From contig CALVLK010000006.1 of assembly GCA_944337235.1 (NCBI GenBank), forward strand, positions 1-64,000: 64,000 bases of DNA. Direction: 5' to 3'. This DNA comes from an uncultured Clostridia bacterium (GTDB lineage: Bacteria > Bacillota > Clostridia > Christensenellales > Borkfalkiaceae). Below are positions 26,190 to 34,565 of the stretch, piece after piece (the first letter of the stretch is position 1; each line of letters starts with the position of its first letter). Under the pieces are notes generated by a model. That model had not been told where the DNA came from. It searched no databases and was given only the letters and a program-made list of their open reading frames with translations. The position numbers and the translations under genes are program-made.

Positions 26190-26487
26190 GAATCTTAACC
26201 CCTGCCCCCTTTGATGGCGACGCGAAGCACTTCACTTTTTATTCCCCCCTTTGTGCATGAAATGCACAAAGGGGGGAATAAAAGGGGGGATTGTGAGCCA
26301 CTTGCACCGCCTCTATCACGCAACAATCCCTCAGATTTGCTTCGCAAATCAGCTTTCTTTACACAAGGGAGCCTAAAATATTGCGGCCGCTCTCCCCCAG
26401 CCCCCGTTGTGGAAAGGGACAATCCTCAACCCCTGCCCCCTTTGTGTAAAGGGGGGAAACGGAGCGCAGCGACGAGGGGGGATTGTC
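26190..26487. repeat. Cluster of G/C-run palindromic repeats (MITE-like)
   Basis: This 445-base gap between GH43 and the first permease cassette holds no gene. It contains at least three related units: a perfect 18-bp hairpin (26241-26279, arms starting ATTCCCCCCTTTGTGCAT); a unit with a GATTTG-CTTCG-CAAATC hairpin and the CTTTACACAAGGGAGCC sequence (about 26310-26372); and CCCCCTTTGTGTAAAGGGGG (about 26437-26458) followed by GAGCGCAGCGACGAGG. Units are bounded by (A)CAATC or GATTGT. Similar CCCTCAG...CTTTACACAAGGGAGCC elements are widespread in gut Firmicutes. No transposase is present. Confidence 0.7.
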
Positions 26488-26507
26488 AATACAAAAAAAG
26501 CCACGCC

Positions 26508-26538
26508 AAAACAAAAGAACCGCCGACCTCGGCGGTTC
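26508..26538 (-). terminator. Terminator after permease A
   Basis: Read leftwards, GAACCGCCGA / TCGGCGGTTC is followed by TTTTGTTTTGG. The same stem, with the same surrounding sequence, recurs after permease B. Confidence 0.8.
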
Positions 26539-26553
26539 CTGCTTATTTCTTTG

Positions 26554-28152
26554 TCATTGTCGGACGCGGCGCTTTCGTTTGCGCGGCTTTTCCATGCTGC
26601 CCGTAAGGTTTTGCACGATCGTCTTGTTCAAAAACTTTTGCAGCGGCACAAGCGAGCACAACAGCGGCACCCCGTAGCACAGCGCCGCCAGAATGAGCAC
26701 CGTCCACCCGTTGTACACAAGAAAATGAACTTTAGAAGTTTCGAGCACCAACAGCGGGTACAACCACCCGTAGTACAGCCCGAGCGACGTGCACAGCGTG
26801 AGCAAAAAAATGATCGTCGCCATGAGCACCGTCTCCGTCAGCAAGATCATGCGCACCGCGCCCCTGCCCGCGCCAAGCGAGCGCAGCACCCCCACCTTGC
26901 GTTCCTTTTCCGCCATCATGCGGCTGGTCAGGTGCCCCGTCAGAAGAGACGCAAAGACCCCGAAAAAGATCCCGCCGATCGCCAATATGATGACAAACAG
27001 GCCGTAGACGTCTTCTCGCCCCGTCAAGAGGATCATCTGCACCAAAATCGGGAATTGCAGACCGCTGAAACTATTGCCATCCTCGTGCGCTATTGCCATT
27101 TTGGCACACGCCCGCAGCGACGCATCGTCCTCAATCGGCGCACAGAACGCCGAAATGACATACTCCCTGCCCTCTGCCCAACTTTCCGAGAACATCCACC
27201 GCCCCGACGGGAAACGCGAAATCAAATCTGAATCTGCATGTTCGGGGATCTCGTCGTAATGGGTATCGACGACGCCCACGATCGTGTACGAAGCCGCCCC
27301 TTCGTCTTCCCCCACAACACCGTAGCCGATCGTCTTGTTCAGAATGTCGCCGTAATCTTCGATCGTTTCGCACAGATCGTCCCGATCATCAACCCAATCC
27401 TCCCGCGAAAAGCTGAGGCCGTATTCAGAGGGGACATAAAACTGCGCTGCGTCGACATAGCCGCGGCGGCAAAAGGATTCGAAGTGCGCCTCGCTGATCG
27501 CGACCTCGTTCTCCCCTACGGGAAACCTCCCCGCCAGCAGCCGGAACCCGATCGACTCGTAGTCCTCTTCGCTGCCCGCCAATGCAGCATCCGTTAGACC
27601 CCCTGCCGCGTTCAGACCATAGAGGTCGGAATACTTTTCCACTTCTGCAGCGCTTGCAATAGGTGCACTAGCAAGAGGATCTGCCTTATCTTCCAAATTT
27701 CCCCCGGAAAGATAGTGCGAATCGCCCACAAAATATTCCCACTGTACAATGGGCGATCTTTGCGCGGTAAAGACGGAATCAGAAACAATGGGACGGAGAT
27801 CGTAAACAAAGTGCTCGCGCCCCACTGTTCTTCCCACCGTCAGCAGATCCTCTACCGATACAAATCCTGAAACATTAAGAGATGTATCACCATTACCCCT
27901 GCCTGTGAATTGCGAGGCATAGGCATATGATCGGCTGCTCGCCTGAATATTGCGATAGCCTCGTACGACCATGCCGGGATAATCATACAGAAACGCCGTA
28001 CTGAACAGCGCAAAAAAAGTAAAGGAGAATACGGAGAGCAGAATGGTGATGACAACCGTCGGCAGCCGTTTGCGCGTGAGCAGCCGCCGCGCGATCAAGA
28101 GCAGGGCAGCAAACGAAACCCCGCTTTTATTTTCTGCCGCCTGTCCATTCAT
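26554..28152 (-). CDS. FtsX-like permease, cassette A (no cognate ATPase)
   Basis: 532 residues. One N-terminal membrane helix (about 30-55, VVITILLSVFSFTFFALFS), a large extracytoplasmic domain of some 330 residues with motifs shared by all three copies (ESIGFRLLAGRFPVGENEVAISEAHFESF, YTIVGVVDTHYD), and a C-terminal FtsX domain with three helices (about 385-515), including KVGVLRSLGAGRGAVRMIL and YNGWTVLILAALCYGVPLLC. The very basic tail is EKPRKRKRRVRQ. MacB-type permeases work with an ATPase, but none is encoded beside it. It lies 49 bases after its exported partner gene and has its own terminator. Confidence 0.82.
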   Translation of the reverse strand: MNGQAAENKSGVSFAALLLIARRLLTRKRLPTVVITILLSVFSFTFFALFSTAFLYDYPGMVVRGYRNIQASSRSYAYASQFTGRGNGDTSLNVSGFVSVEDLLTVGRTVGREHFVYDLRPIVSDSVFTAQRSPIVQWEYFVGDSHYLSGGNLEDKADPLASAPIASAAEVEKYSDLYGLNAAGGLTDAALAGSEEDYESIGFRLLAGRFPVGENEVAISEAHFESFCRRGYVDAAQFYVPSEYGLSFSREDWVDDRDDLCETIEDYGDILNKTIGYGVVGEDEGAASYTIVGVVDTHYDEIPEHADSDLISRFPSGRWMFSESWAEGREYVISAFCAPIEDDASLRACAKMAIAHEDGNSFSGLQFPILVQMILLTGREDVYGLFVIILAIGGIFFGVFASLLTGHLTSRMMAEKERKVGVLRSLGAGRGAVRMILLTETVLMATIIFLLTLCTSLGLYYGWLYPLLVLETSKVHFLVYNGWTVLILAALCYGVPLLCSLVPLQKFLNKTIVQNLTGSMEKPRKRKRRVRQ

Positions 28153-28201
28153 GATCTTTTCCCCATTTTATAGAAAGTCTACTTCTCATATCTCATAGGA
28201 C

Positions 28202-29020
28202 TCATGGTCTCTTTATAAGACTGCATCCAAATACCGTGCCATACATGTCGCATTCTATGAATGTGCTCGCTTTGATTGATACCTTTTTCGGTCCAGTACG
28301 AATAGAGAATGTCACCCCATCTATCTCTACACTAGTAGATTTGGTTCCAAAAAATGGAATACCTATTGTTTGATCAGCTACAATGATACCATGATATGCA
28401 ATGGTAAATTTGATTAAAAATGATGTATTGCCTCCATGCTCCCAGATTGTTCCTTCTTCATCAAATATAGTAGGAATCCTACCAGTGGCCATTGTTGCAA
28501 TATGATATTCGGGCAAATTGCCTTCGATATTAAATGCCTTTTCTTCGTTAATAATCGTCCCGTTTGTCGACGAATTGCTGCCGCATTGTTCGCAATGCGC
28601 CGTCACCAAATACAAGCTGGGATAATAGTCATTACTATTATGGCGCACGGCAAGAAGATTGCGCGTTTCATAGTACCCTACATCGTTGAACTCAAATAGC
28701 CTGAGTGAGGAATTGTTCTTTCCAAACCAAAGTGATGTGGCATGCTGGTCGAGATTTCTTATCTTGTATGCCACAAAATAGCCGTAGTCCGTATACCAAC
28801 TTCCGTCATTATTTTGTACGATTCCTGGCTTATTTGGCACACATGCACTTGCGGGCGAAAGCACGCTTTCGTCTGCAACGGCATAGTTGCCCTCCCGCGC
28901 CGTCATCTCTTCGGCGTACACCGTATCAACGCTATGCGCACCCCACAACCCCGCCGTTGCAAACAACGACATTCCCGTCAGCACAACCGCGCCAACGCGC
29001 TTCAATAAAATGTTTTTCAT
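28202..29020 (-). CDS. AT-rich exported protein, cassette A
   Basis: 272 residues with a signal peptide (VGAVVLTGMSLFATAGLWGA ... VYA) and no further membrane helix. No known family recognised. It shares with the cassette B protein: a CVPNKPGI element at Cys60 (CTPAKPEI in B), a Cys143-x-x-Cys146 pair (AHCEQC), TIINE, IPTIFDEEGTIWEHGG, IGIPFFGTKSTSVEIDGVTF, and SIRTGPKKVSIKAS plus a final ECDMYGTVFG. The gene is visibly richer in A and T than the permease that follows. Secreted, possibly a cargo, sensor or surface protein of the permease; function unknown. Confidence 0.75.
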   Translation of the reverse strand: MKNILLKRVGAVVLTGMSLFATAGLWGAHSVDTVYAEEMTAREGNYAVADESVLSPASACVPNKPGIVQNNDGSWYTDYGYFVAYKIRNLDQHATSLWFGKNNSSLRLFEFNDVGYYETRNLLAVRHNSNDYYPSLYLVTAHCEQCGSNSSTNGTIINEEKAFNIEGNLPEYHIATMATGRIPTIFDEEGTIWEHGGNTSFLIKFTIAYHGIIVADQTIGIPFFGTKSTSVEIDGVTFSIRTGPKKVSIKASTFIECDMYGTVFGCSLIKRP

Positions 29021-29043
29021 ACAACCCCCTTGTTTTTTTCTTT

Positions 29044-29072
29044 ATTCTATTACATAATTATCGATTTGTCAA
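29044..29072 (-). promoter_or_regulatory. Promoter of cassette A
   Basis: Leftward -35 TTGACA (29067-29072), a 17-base spacer and -10 TAGAAT (29044-29049). The ATTGACAAATC stretch is identical to that before cassette B. Confidence 0.8.
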
Positions 29073-29135
29073 TATTCATTGGAAAAATAATCTGAAAAAA
29101 TTTTCACACAAAAGCGCTATCCTTGCACCGAACGC

Positions 29136-29155
29136 GCCCTTTACACAAGGGAGCC
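29136..29155. repeat. Fragment of the palindromic repeat family
   Basis: GCCCTTTACACAAGGGAGCC matches the end of the repeat unit near 26355-26372. It sits just beyond the terminator of permease B, as the larger cluster does for permease A. Confidence 0.65.
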
Positions 29156-29172
29156 ATAATGTGTAGTTAAAC

Positions 29173-29204
29173 CAAAACAGAAGAACCGCCGACCTCGGCG
29201 GTTC
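29173..29204 (-). terminator. Terminator after permease B
   Basis: The same GAACCGCCGA / TCGGCGGTTC stem as after permease A; the run after it (TTCTGTTTTGG) is weaker in T. Confidence 0.7.
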
Positions 29205-29219
29205 CTGTCTATCTCTTTG

Positions 29220-30698
29220 TCATTGTAGAACGCGGCGCTTTCGTTTGCGCGGCTTTTCCATGCTGCCCGTAAGGTTTTGCACGATCGTCTTGTTCAAAAA
29301 TTTTTGCAGCGGCACAAGCGAACACAGCAGCGGCACCCCGTAGCAAAACGCCGCTAAAATGAGCACCGTCCACCCATTGTACACCAAAGTGCTTACGCCG
29401 AACTGCGGCGGGGTGGTCAAAGCAGAGAGCCACCCGTAATAGACTGCAAGCGAGCCAAGCAGGGCAAGCAGAAAGATACACGTCGCCGTCAGCAGCACCT
29501 CGGCAAGAACGATCGCACGAATACTTCTGTCGCCCGCGCCCATTGCGCGCAGAATGCCCAGCTGCCGTGCCTGCCCATGCAGGCTGCGCGCCGTCAGGTG
29601 TCCGTTCAGAAGCACGGCAAATACGCCGATCACGACCCCAACCCCTGCAAGAATCCAGATCAGGAGATCATCCATCTCATCGGCGTCGAACAGATAGGTC
29701 GACATAAGGTATGGCGCAGGAAAGTTGCTTCCGCCTTCGAGCCAGGTTGTGCCCTGCCAGGACTGCTCCTTCCAGGCGAGTTCCAGCTGCACGAGCTTTT
29801 TCATATTTACCAGATCCCGCGCACAATAGGCGGCGCGGAATTCAGAAAGCTCCGCCCCCGCCTGCGGGAACAGCCAGCTTGCCGCAGGGCTTGTCGCACG
29901 GTAATGGCTTTCCCCCGCGCGATCTGCCCGATACATCGTATCGACGACCCCCACAATGGTATAGAAAAACGCCGCCTCGTGCAGTTCGGGATCGCCCATG
30001 CCGATCGTCTTGTACAAAATATCATCGTACGACGAGATCGTTTCACGCTCTGCCACGTCGCGCGTTGCGTCGTAGTAGAACTGCTCACTCTCTGCCCGCC
30101 AGGCGTAGGCGGGCGCCGCGTTGACATATCCCCGCCTCCGAAAGGCATCGAAGTGCGCCGCGCTGATCGCGATCTCACCCTCCTCGTCGGGGTATTCTCC
30201 CGCCAGCAGCGAAAATCCAAGCGATGCGTATGTCCCTTCCGAGCCAAACAGCACACGCATACCAAACCCGTCCTGCTCGGCATAGGTGCTGTCGTACAGG
30301 TCGGGCTCCGCCGTATGCAGCTCGCGGTCCCCGACGAAATATTGCCATCTGATGACGTTTCCGGAGACATTGATGGCATAAAGCGGCTCGTATGCGAGGG
30401 GTGCGCCAATGCACGCCTCTACCTGTTGCAGATCCTCTGTGCGCATGGTCACGTCGGAATGAAATCCGGCCGCAACAAATTTGATATGATCGTCGCCGCT
30501 CGTAAAATTCTGATATCCGCGTACGATCCAATCGGGCCGGCTATAGGTAAAGCTCATGCTGCAGATCGAAAAGAGCATAAAGGCAAATGCCGAAAGTATG
30601 ACGGTGATGATCCTGCTTGCCGTCCTGCTGCGATCGCGCAGGACAAGGCGCAGAGATATTTTCGTCAACATTCTAAATTTAGCGGACTTTAAACTCAT
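29220..30698 (-). CDS. FtsX-like permease, cassette B (no cognate ATPase)
   Basis: 492 residues with the same layout as permease A: an N-terminal helix (RIITVILSAFAFMLFSICSM), an extracytoplasmic domain with YASLGFSLLAGEYPDEEGEIAISAAHFDAF and YTIVGVVDTMY, and three C-terminal helices. The last 50 residues (YGVPLLCSLVPLQKFLNKTI, VQNLTGSMEKPRKRKRR) are identical to permease A, and the DNA there is nearly identical too. The start ATG shares one base with the stop of the exported-protein gene (TAATG), so the pair is translationally coupled. Confidence 0.82.
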   Translation of the reverse strand: MSLKSAKFRMLTKISLRLVLRDRSRTASRIITVILSAFAFMLFSICSMSFTYSRPDWIVRGYQNFTSGDDHIKFVAAGFHSDVTMRTEDLQQVEACIGAPLAYEPLYAINVSGNVIRWQYFVGDRELHTAEPDLYDSTYAEQDGFGMRVLFGSEGTYASLGFSLLAGEYPDEEGEIAISAAHFDAFRRRGYVNAAPAYAWRAESEQFYYDATRDVAERETISSYDDILYKTIGMGDPELHEAAFFYTIVGVVDTMYRADRAGESHYRATSPAASWLFPQAGAELSEFRAAYCARDLVNMKKLVQLELAWKEQSWQGTTWLEGGSNFPAPYLMSTYLFDADEMDDLLIWILAGVGVVIGVFAVLLNGHLTARSLHGQARQLGILRAMGAGDRSIRAIVLAEVLLTATCIFLLALLGSLAVYYGWLSALTTPPQFGVSTLVYNGWTVLILAAFCYGVPLLCSLVPLQKFLNKTIVQNLTGSMEKPRKRKRRVLQ

Positions 30699-31516
30699 TA
30701 GTCTTCAAGCATTGCAAATCCAAAAACAGTTGTATAAGGATTACATGTTACAGTCGAGCTTGCTTTAACTGATAGTCTATTAGGGCCTGTTCGAACGGAA
30801 AATTCAACCCCATTTACAGTAACAGTGGATGTCTTTGTCCCCAAAAATGGAATTTGTACGACGCCCTCTCCCACCATACCATTATATGCAATTGAAAAAC
30901 ATAAAGTACTCCAAGCCGAACCACCATGATCCCAAATACTGCCAGCTTGATCATAAGATGTTGGAATTTCTCCTATAGTTTTTATGGCAATTGGCTCATA
31001 TCTAGATTTTGCATTATATCCGGATTCATACTCATTAATAATGATTGCATTAATAGAAGATCTCGTCTTACAAGCCGGACAAAACGCTGAAACTAGATAA
31101 TGCGTTGGATAACATGTCGTTCCATTAGTTGGAACAGCAATATATCGGTATACGCCATTCGCTGGAACGTCAGGAATTACCAATTCGCTAAAACTTCCAT
31201 TATTCCAACCCATGTGGATATCCATAGTATGAGTATCCATATTTTTTATAGGAAATGCAGCAAAACAATTATATGTATCAAAATATGTAAGCCCCCCGCC
31301 AACGTCCGGATTCTGCAATTTGAGTATTTCTGGCTTAGCTGGCGTACATAATCTCATGGGTGTGGCTACTTCAGTCGATATAGCCACACCTGTCGAATCC
31401 GCAAGCTCACTCTGCACAAATGACAATTGACTACTCATTCCCAGACTTCCATACATTGCGACAAAGAAAAGTGATCCAATGAGCACAATATACATTTTCT
31501 TGAATAATTTTTTCAT
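30698..31516 (-). CDS. AT-rich exported protein, cassette B
   Basis: 272 residues. A signal peptide (MYIVLIGSLFFVAMYGSLGM) is followed by a secreted domain homologous to the cassette A protein: CTPAKPEI at Cys57, the pair Cys146-x-x-Cys149 (AFCPAC), AIIINEY, IPTSYDQAGSIWDHGG, IPFLGTKTSTVTVNGVEF, VRTGPNRLSVKAS and a final TCNPYTTVFGF. A GGAGGAG ribosome binding site precedes the ATG. Low GC compared with its neighbours suggests a different origin. Function unknown. Confidence 0.75.
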   Translation of the reverse strand: MKKLFKKMYIVLIGSLFFVAMYGSLGMSSQLSFVQSELADSTGVAISTEVATPMRLCTPAKPEILKLQNPDVGGGLTYFDTYNCFAAFPIKNMDTHTMDIHMGWNNGSFSELVIPDVPANGVYRYIAVPTNGTTCYPTHYLVSAFCPACKTRSSINAIIINEYESGYNAKSRYEPIAIKTIGEIPTSYDQAGSIWDHGGSAWSTLCFSIAYNGMVGEGVVQIPFLGTKTSTVTVNGVEFSVRTGPNRLSVKASSTVTCNPYTTVFGFAMLED

Positions 31517-31546
31517 TTTGCTCCTCCTAAAATTTATTGCATCTTT

Positions 31547-31574
31547 ATTTTATCATATATTTTAGATTTGTCAA
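31547..31574 (-). promoter_or_regulatory. Promoter of cassette B
   Basis: Leftward -35 TTGACA (31569-31574), a 16-base spacer and -10 TAAAAT (31547-31552), closely similar in sequence to the promoters of cassettes A and C. Confidence 0.8.
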
Positions 31575-31635
31575 TAGTTTACAGAAAAAAATATTCTTTT
31601 GCTCACCTTTAAGATGCTGTACAAGATAATATCCG

Positions 31636-32556
31636 CTATTCCTGCTGCGCCAAGGGTACAAGCACCTGCGGAAATGCCCCGCCCGCGCGCACGAACACGA
31701 ACATGCGCCACGGCTCCGCACCCAGGCGGTCGTATTCGCGCAAGAAATAGACGGGAAACACGGGATCGTCCTCTGCGTAATGGAAGGAGTAATAGCGCGT
31801 GCCCGCATCGTCCACCAGGAACAGGGCGCTCTCCCCCGCCTCCACGGCAAGCAGTCCGTCGATCGCATGGGCGGTGTAGGCGGTATCCCCGAGCACGTCG
31901 TCGCGCCACACGCAGTCCATGCGGACGAACGCGCCCGTTTCATCATAGTATTCGGCCATGACCTCGCAGCCGCCCACCTCGTCGCGCCCGCCCGAAAAGT
32001 CGTATTCCAGGCGGCGCAGCGCATTATCCTGCGTCAGCCGATAGCTGCGCTCCCCTTCCGAATCGCGGACGGAGAGCGCCATTTCATATCCGCCCTGCCC
32101 GTCCGGCTGCGTGCGGTAGTCATAGAAGCTGTCCCCCTGCGTACAGCTGATCTGCCGCGCCACCTCTTCGCCGTCGGGCTCTGCCGCGTGCGAAAAGACC
32201 ACCTGCTGCCCCGACCGAAGCATCAGGCTGTCCTCCGACGCCAGGCAGAAAAGGCCCGTTCCCGGCACCTCGTCCAGCCGATAGTACCCGTTCTCCAAGC
32301 GGGCGTTTTTCATCTCGTCCGCAATGGCGGAAAGAGAAAACCTGCCGATGCAGCTTTCAAATCCGCCAAGATCGACGCTCAGCTGCTCCGCCGCCACGCC
32401 GTGTTGCTGCGCGACGGAAAAATCTTCGATCTCGGGGAAGAACATGGCGCGCACTTCCCCGGGCAGCTCCGTCGTCTGCTGCTCCCCCGCCTTGCAGCCC
32501 GCCAGGCACAGCGCCGCCGTGCAAGCGGCAATACATACCAACCGTTTCAGTAACAT
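31636..32556 (-). CDS. Lipoprotein of unknown function
   Basis: 306 residues with a clear lipobox: MLLKRLVCIAACTAALCLAG then Cys, followed by a polar mature part. The remainder is beta-rich and acidic (YYRLDEVPGTGLFCLASED, YDYRTQPDGQGGYEMAL, YYDETGAFVRMDCVWRDD) without a recognised domain. GGAGG lies five bases before the chosen ATG; an upstream ATG four codons earlier lacks spacing. It stands between cassette B and a two-component system that has its own terminator. Confidence 0.8.
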   Translation of the reverse strand: MLLKRLVCIAACTAALCLAGCKAGEQQTTELPGEVRAMFFPEIEDFSVAQQHGVAAEQLSVDLGGFESCIGRFSLSAIADEMKNARLENGYYRLDEVPGTGLFCLASEDSLMLRSGQQVVFSHAAEPDGEEVARQISCTQGDSFYDYRTQPDGQGGYEMALSVRDSEGERSYRLTQDNALRRLEYDFSGGRDEVGGCEVMAEYYDETGAFVRMDCVWRDDVLGDTAYTAHAIDGLLAVEAGESALFLVDDAGTRYYSFHYAEDDPVFPVYFLREYDRLGAEPWRMFVFVRAGGAFPQVLVPLAQQE

Positions 32557-32622
32557 AAAGACCTCCAAAGAAAGTTCTCTCTGTTACAACGCCCCTATGC
32601 GCCCCCTTGTCCCGCACAGACG

Positions 32623-32644
32623 AAAAAAAGGAGCGTACCGCTCC
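32623..32644 (-). terminator. Terminator after the response regulator gene
   Basis: Leftward GGAGCG-GTA-CGCTCC hairpin followed by seven T residues. Confidence 0.85.
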
Positions 32645-32664
32645 TTTTCTGCCGCGATTTTTAT

Positions 32665-33309
32665 TCAGCCCCTAATGGCGCTCTGCATGCGGGCGACGGC
32701 GTCCGCACGGTTCTCGCCGCCCGTCTTTTCGTAGATGACGGAGATATAGTTGCGCGCCGTTCCGTCCGTCAGTTTGAGCGCAGAGGCGATCTGCTTGTTG
32801 GTGAACCCCTCGCACAGCATGAGCGCGATCTCCACCTCGCGGTCGGAAAATCCGTATGCGCGCTTGAGTTTGATCTCGCGGTCGTTCGAGACCATTTTTG
32901 CGGCGTCCGTAATGCGCCGTGCGATCTTGGCGGGCAGAATGGTGTCCCCCGCATAGGCGTTTTTGACCGCCTCGATCAGCGAGGCGGAGGTGATATCCTT
33001 GAGCAGATACCCGCTTGCCCCGTTGTTGATAGCGTTCAGAATATAGTCGCTGTCGTCGAAGGTCGTCAGGACGAGCACCTTCGTCTCCGGGCTTTTCTCC
33101 TTGATCTGCCGCGTTGCGATGACGCCGTTCATGTTGGGCATGCGGATGTCCATGAGGACGACGTCGGGGTGCAGACGGCCCGTCATCTCCACCGCTTCGG
33201 CGCCGTCCGCCGCAATGCCGACCACCTCGAGCTCGCTGCTCGCCGAGAGCACGCTCTTGATCCCGTCCGCAAGGTCCTCCTGATCGTCTGCAAGCAATAC
33301 CTTTATCAT
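32665..33309 (-). CDS. NarL/LuxR-family response regulator
   Basis: 214 residues: receiver domain about 1-120 with phosphoacceptor Asp54 (VVLMDIRMP), Thr in LVLTTFDD and Lys in YLLKD; then a LuxR-type helix-turn-helix (SDREVEIALMLCEGFTNKQI, ASALKLTDGTARNYIS). Transcription factor partner of the kinase encoded immediately upstream (four-base overlap). Targets cannot be read; the neighbouring lipoprotein is a possible one. Confidence 0.92.
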   Translation of the reverse strand: MIKVLLADDQEDLADGIKSVLSASSELEVVGIAADGAEAVEMTGRLHPDVVLMDIRMPNMNGVIATRQIKEKSPETKVLVLTTFDDSDYILNAINNGASGYLLKDITSASLIEAVKNAYAGDTILPAKIARRITDAAKMVSNDREIKLKRAYGFSDREVEIALMLCEGFTNKQIASALKLTDGTARNYISVIYEKTGGENRADAVARMQSAIRG

Positions 33310-34565
33310 GATGTTTCTCCCTCTTCCGTGCTGCCGATGGGCAGCGTGATGTGTATTTCAAAGCCCTCGTCGGGCTGCGATTCGATCTGCATGCTCCCGC
33401 CGAACTGTTCCACCCGCTCGCGCAGGCCGCGCAGACCAAAGCCCTCGCGCAGGCCGCCCGCCGCGCCCGTTCCGTTGTCAGAGAGCAGAAATTCAAGCTT
33501 CTCCCCTTCGCGGTGCAGTTCAAACCAGAATGCCGTCGCGCCGCCGTGGCGCAGGCCGTTGGAGAGCCCCTCTTTGAGCGCGCTCGTGATCAGCCGCTCG
33601 CGGGAGACGCTGGGGCGCACGTCGTCGATCTCGTAGCGGATGACGATATCCGTTCCGTCCGTCGTCTCAGCGATCACCTCCAAAAGCTGCTCTCTCAGCG
33701 TGCGCTGTGCCGACGCGCCCGAGAGTAGATGCACGCTCTCGCGCAGTTCCTCCAGCGCATGCCGCGCCTGCAGGTTTGCGGCGATGATCTTGCGCCTGGC
33801 GTCTTGGGGATCCCGCTCGATGGCAAGTTTTGCTGCCTCCGTCTGCATGATGACCGTCGTGATCGAATGCCCCGCCGTGTCGTGGATCTCGCGGGCGACG
33901 CGCTGTCGTTCCTCGATCACGGCAACGCTCTTCAGCTCCTCATTCGCCGCGCGCAGCAGGGCGTTGCTCTCGTTGAGCTTTTCCACCTTCTCGGCGATCT
34001 CCATATTTTTCCGATACACCTGCAGCGTAAAATTGATGATGAGAAAGTGCAATACAAAAATGACAAGGTCGCTGAGCGCATTGCTCACGAGCGAGCCGAT
34101 GTTCACCTCCTCATCGCGCAAAAAATTCGTCACGATGAGCATGATGAGAAAGAGCCCCATGCAGCTCGCGCCCATGGCGATGTTGCCCGAAAGCTTCTCC
34201 TGGCTCAGATAGAACTCCGAAAGGATGATGATGAACAGCACGGAGGTCAGCGAGCCGCCCGTCGCATAGGTGAGCACAAGCAGTACCACGGTGTCGATGA
34301 CGTAGCAGGCAATGCGCTGCGAAAAGCTTTTCAGCCCCCAGAACTTGACGGCGTTCTCCACAAGCAGCACGGCAGAGGCAGGTAAAATGAGCCAGAGCGC
34401 TCTGACGTGCGGCGCGCCCGAAAGCGGCGCATAAAAATTTGTGCCGACAAGCACGATCACGGCGGCAATGAGCAAAAGAAAGATCACAGCCTTCCCCGCG
34501 CGCACAAGTTGGGGGAAAGGTATGCGCATGAGTCCGGATTCTTTCTCTCTGTTTCCCTGTTTCAT
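33306..34565 (-). CDS. Sensor histidine kinase (HisKA_3 type)
   Basis: 419 residues. About six membrane helices in the first 180 residues with almost no extracytoplasmic loop, then a coiled coil (EIAEKVEKLNESNALLRAAN), the dimerisation/phosphoacceptor region with His228 in REIHDTAGHSITTVIMQTEA, and the ATPase domain with N box (LKEGLSNGLRHGG) and G boxes (SDNGTGAAGGLREGFGLRG). Intramembrane-sensing layout. The start codon overlaps the radC-like stop by four bases, an unusual coupling. Confidence 0.9.
   Translation of the reverse strand: MKQGNREKESGLMRIPFPQLVRAGKAVIFLLLIAAVIVLVGTNFYAPLSGAPHVRALWLILPASAVLLVENAVKFWGLKSFSQRIACYVIDTVVLLVLTYATGGSLTSVLFIIILSEFYLSQEKLSGNIAMGASCMGLFLIMLIVTNFLRDEEVNIGSLVSNALSDLVIFVLHFLIINFTLQVYRKNMEIAEKVEKLNESNALLRAANEELKSVAVIEERQRVAREIHDTAGHSITTVIMQTEAAKLAIERDPQDARRKIIAANLQARHALEELRESVHLLSGASAQRTLREQLLEVIAETTDGTDIVIRYEIDDVRPSVSRERLITSALKEGLSNGLRHGGATAFWFELHREGEKLEFLLSDNGTGAAGGLREGFGLRGLRERVEQFGGSMQIESQPDEGFEIHITLPIGSTEEGETS

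Noticed and set aside
26190..26487. Possible CRISPR array
   Set aside because: The repeats are unequal in length and spacing, are palindromes themselves, and no cas genes are nearby.
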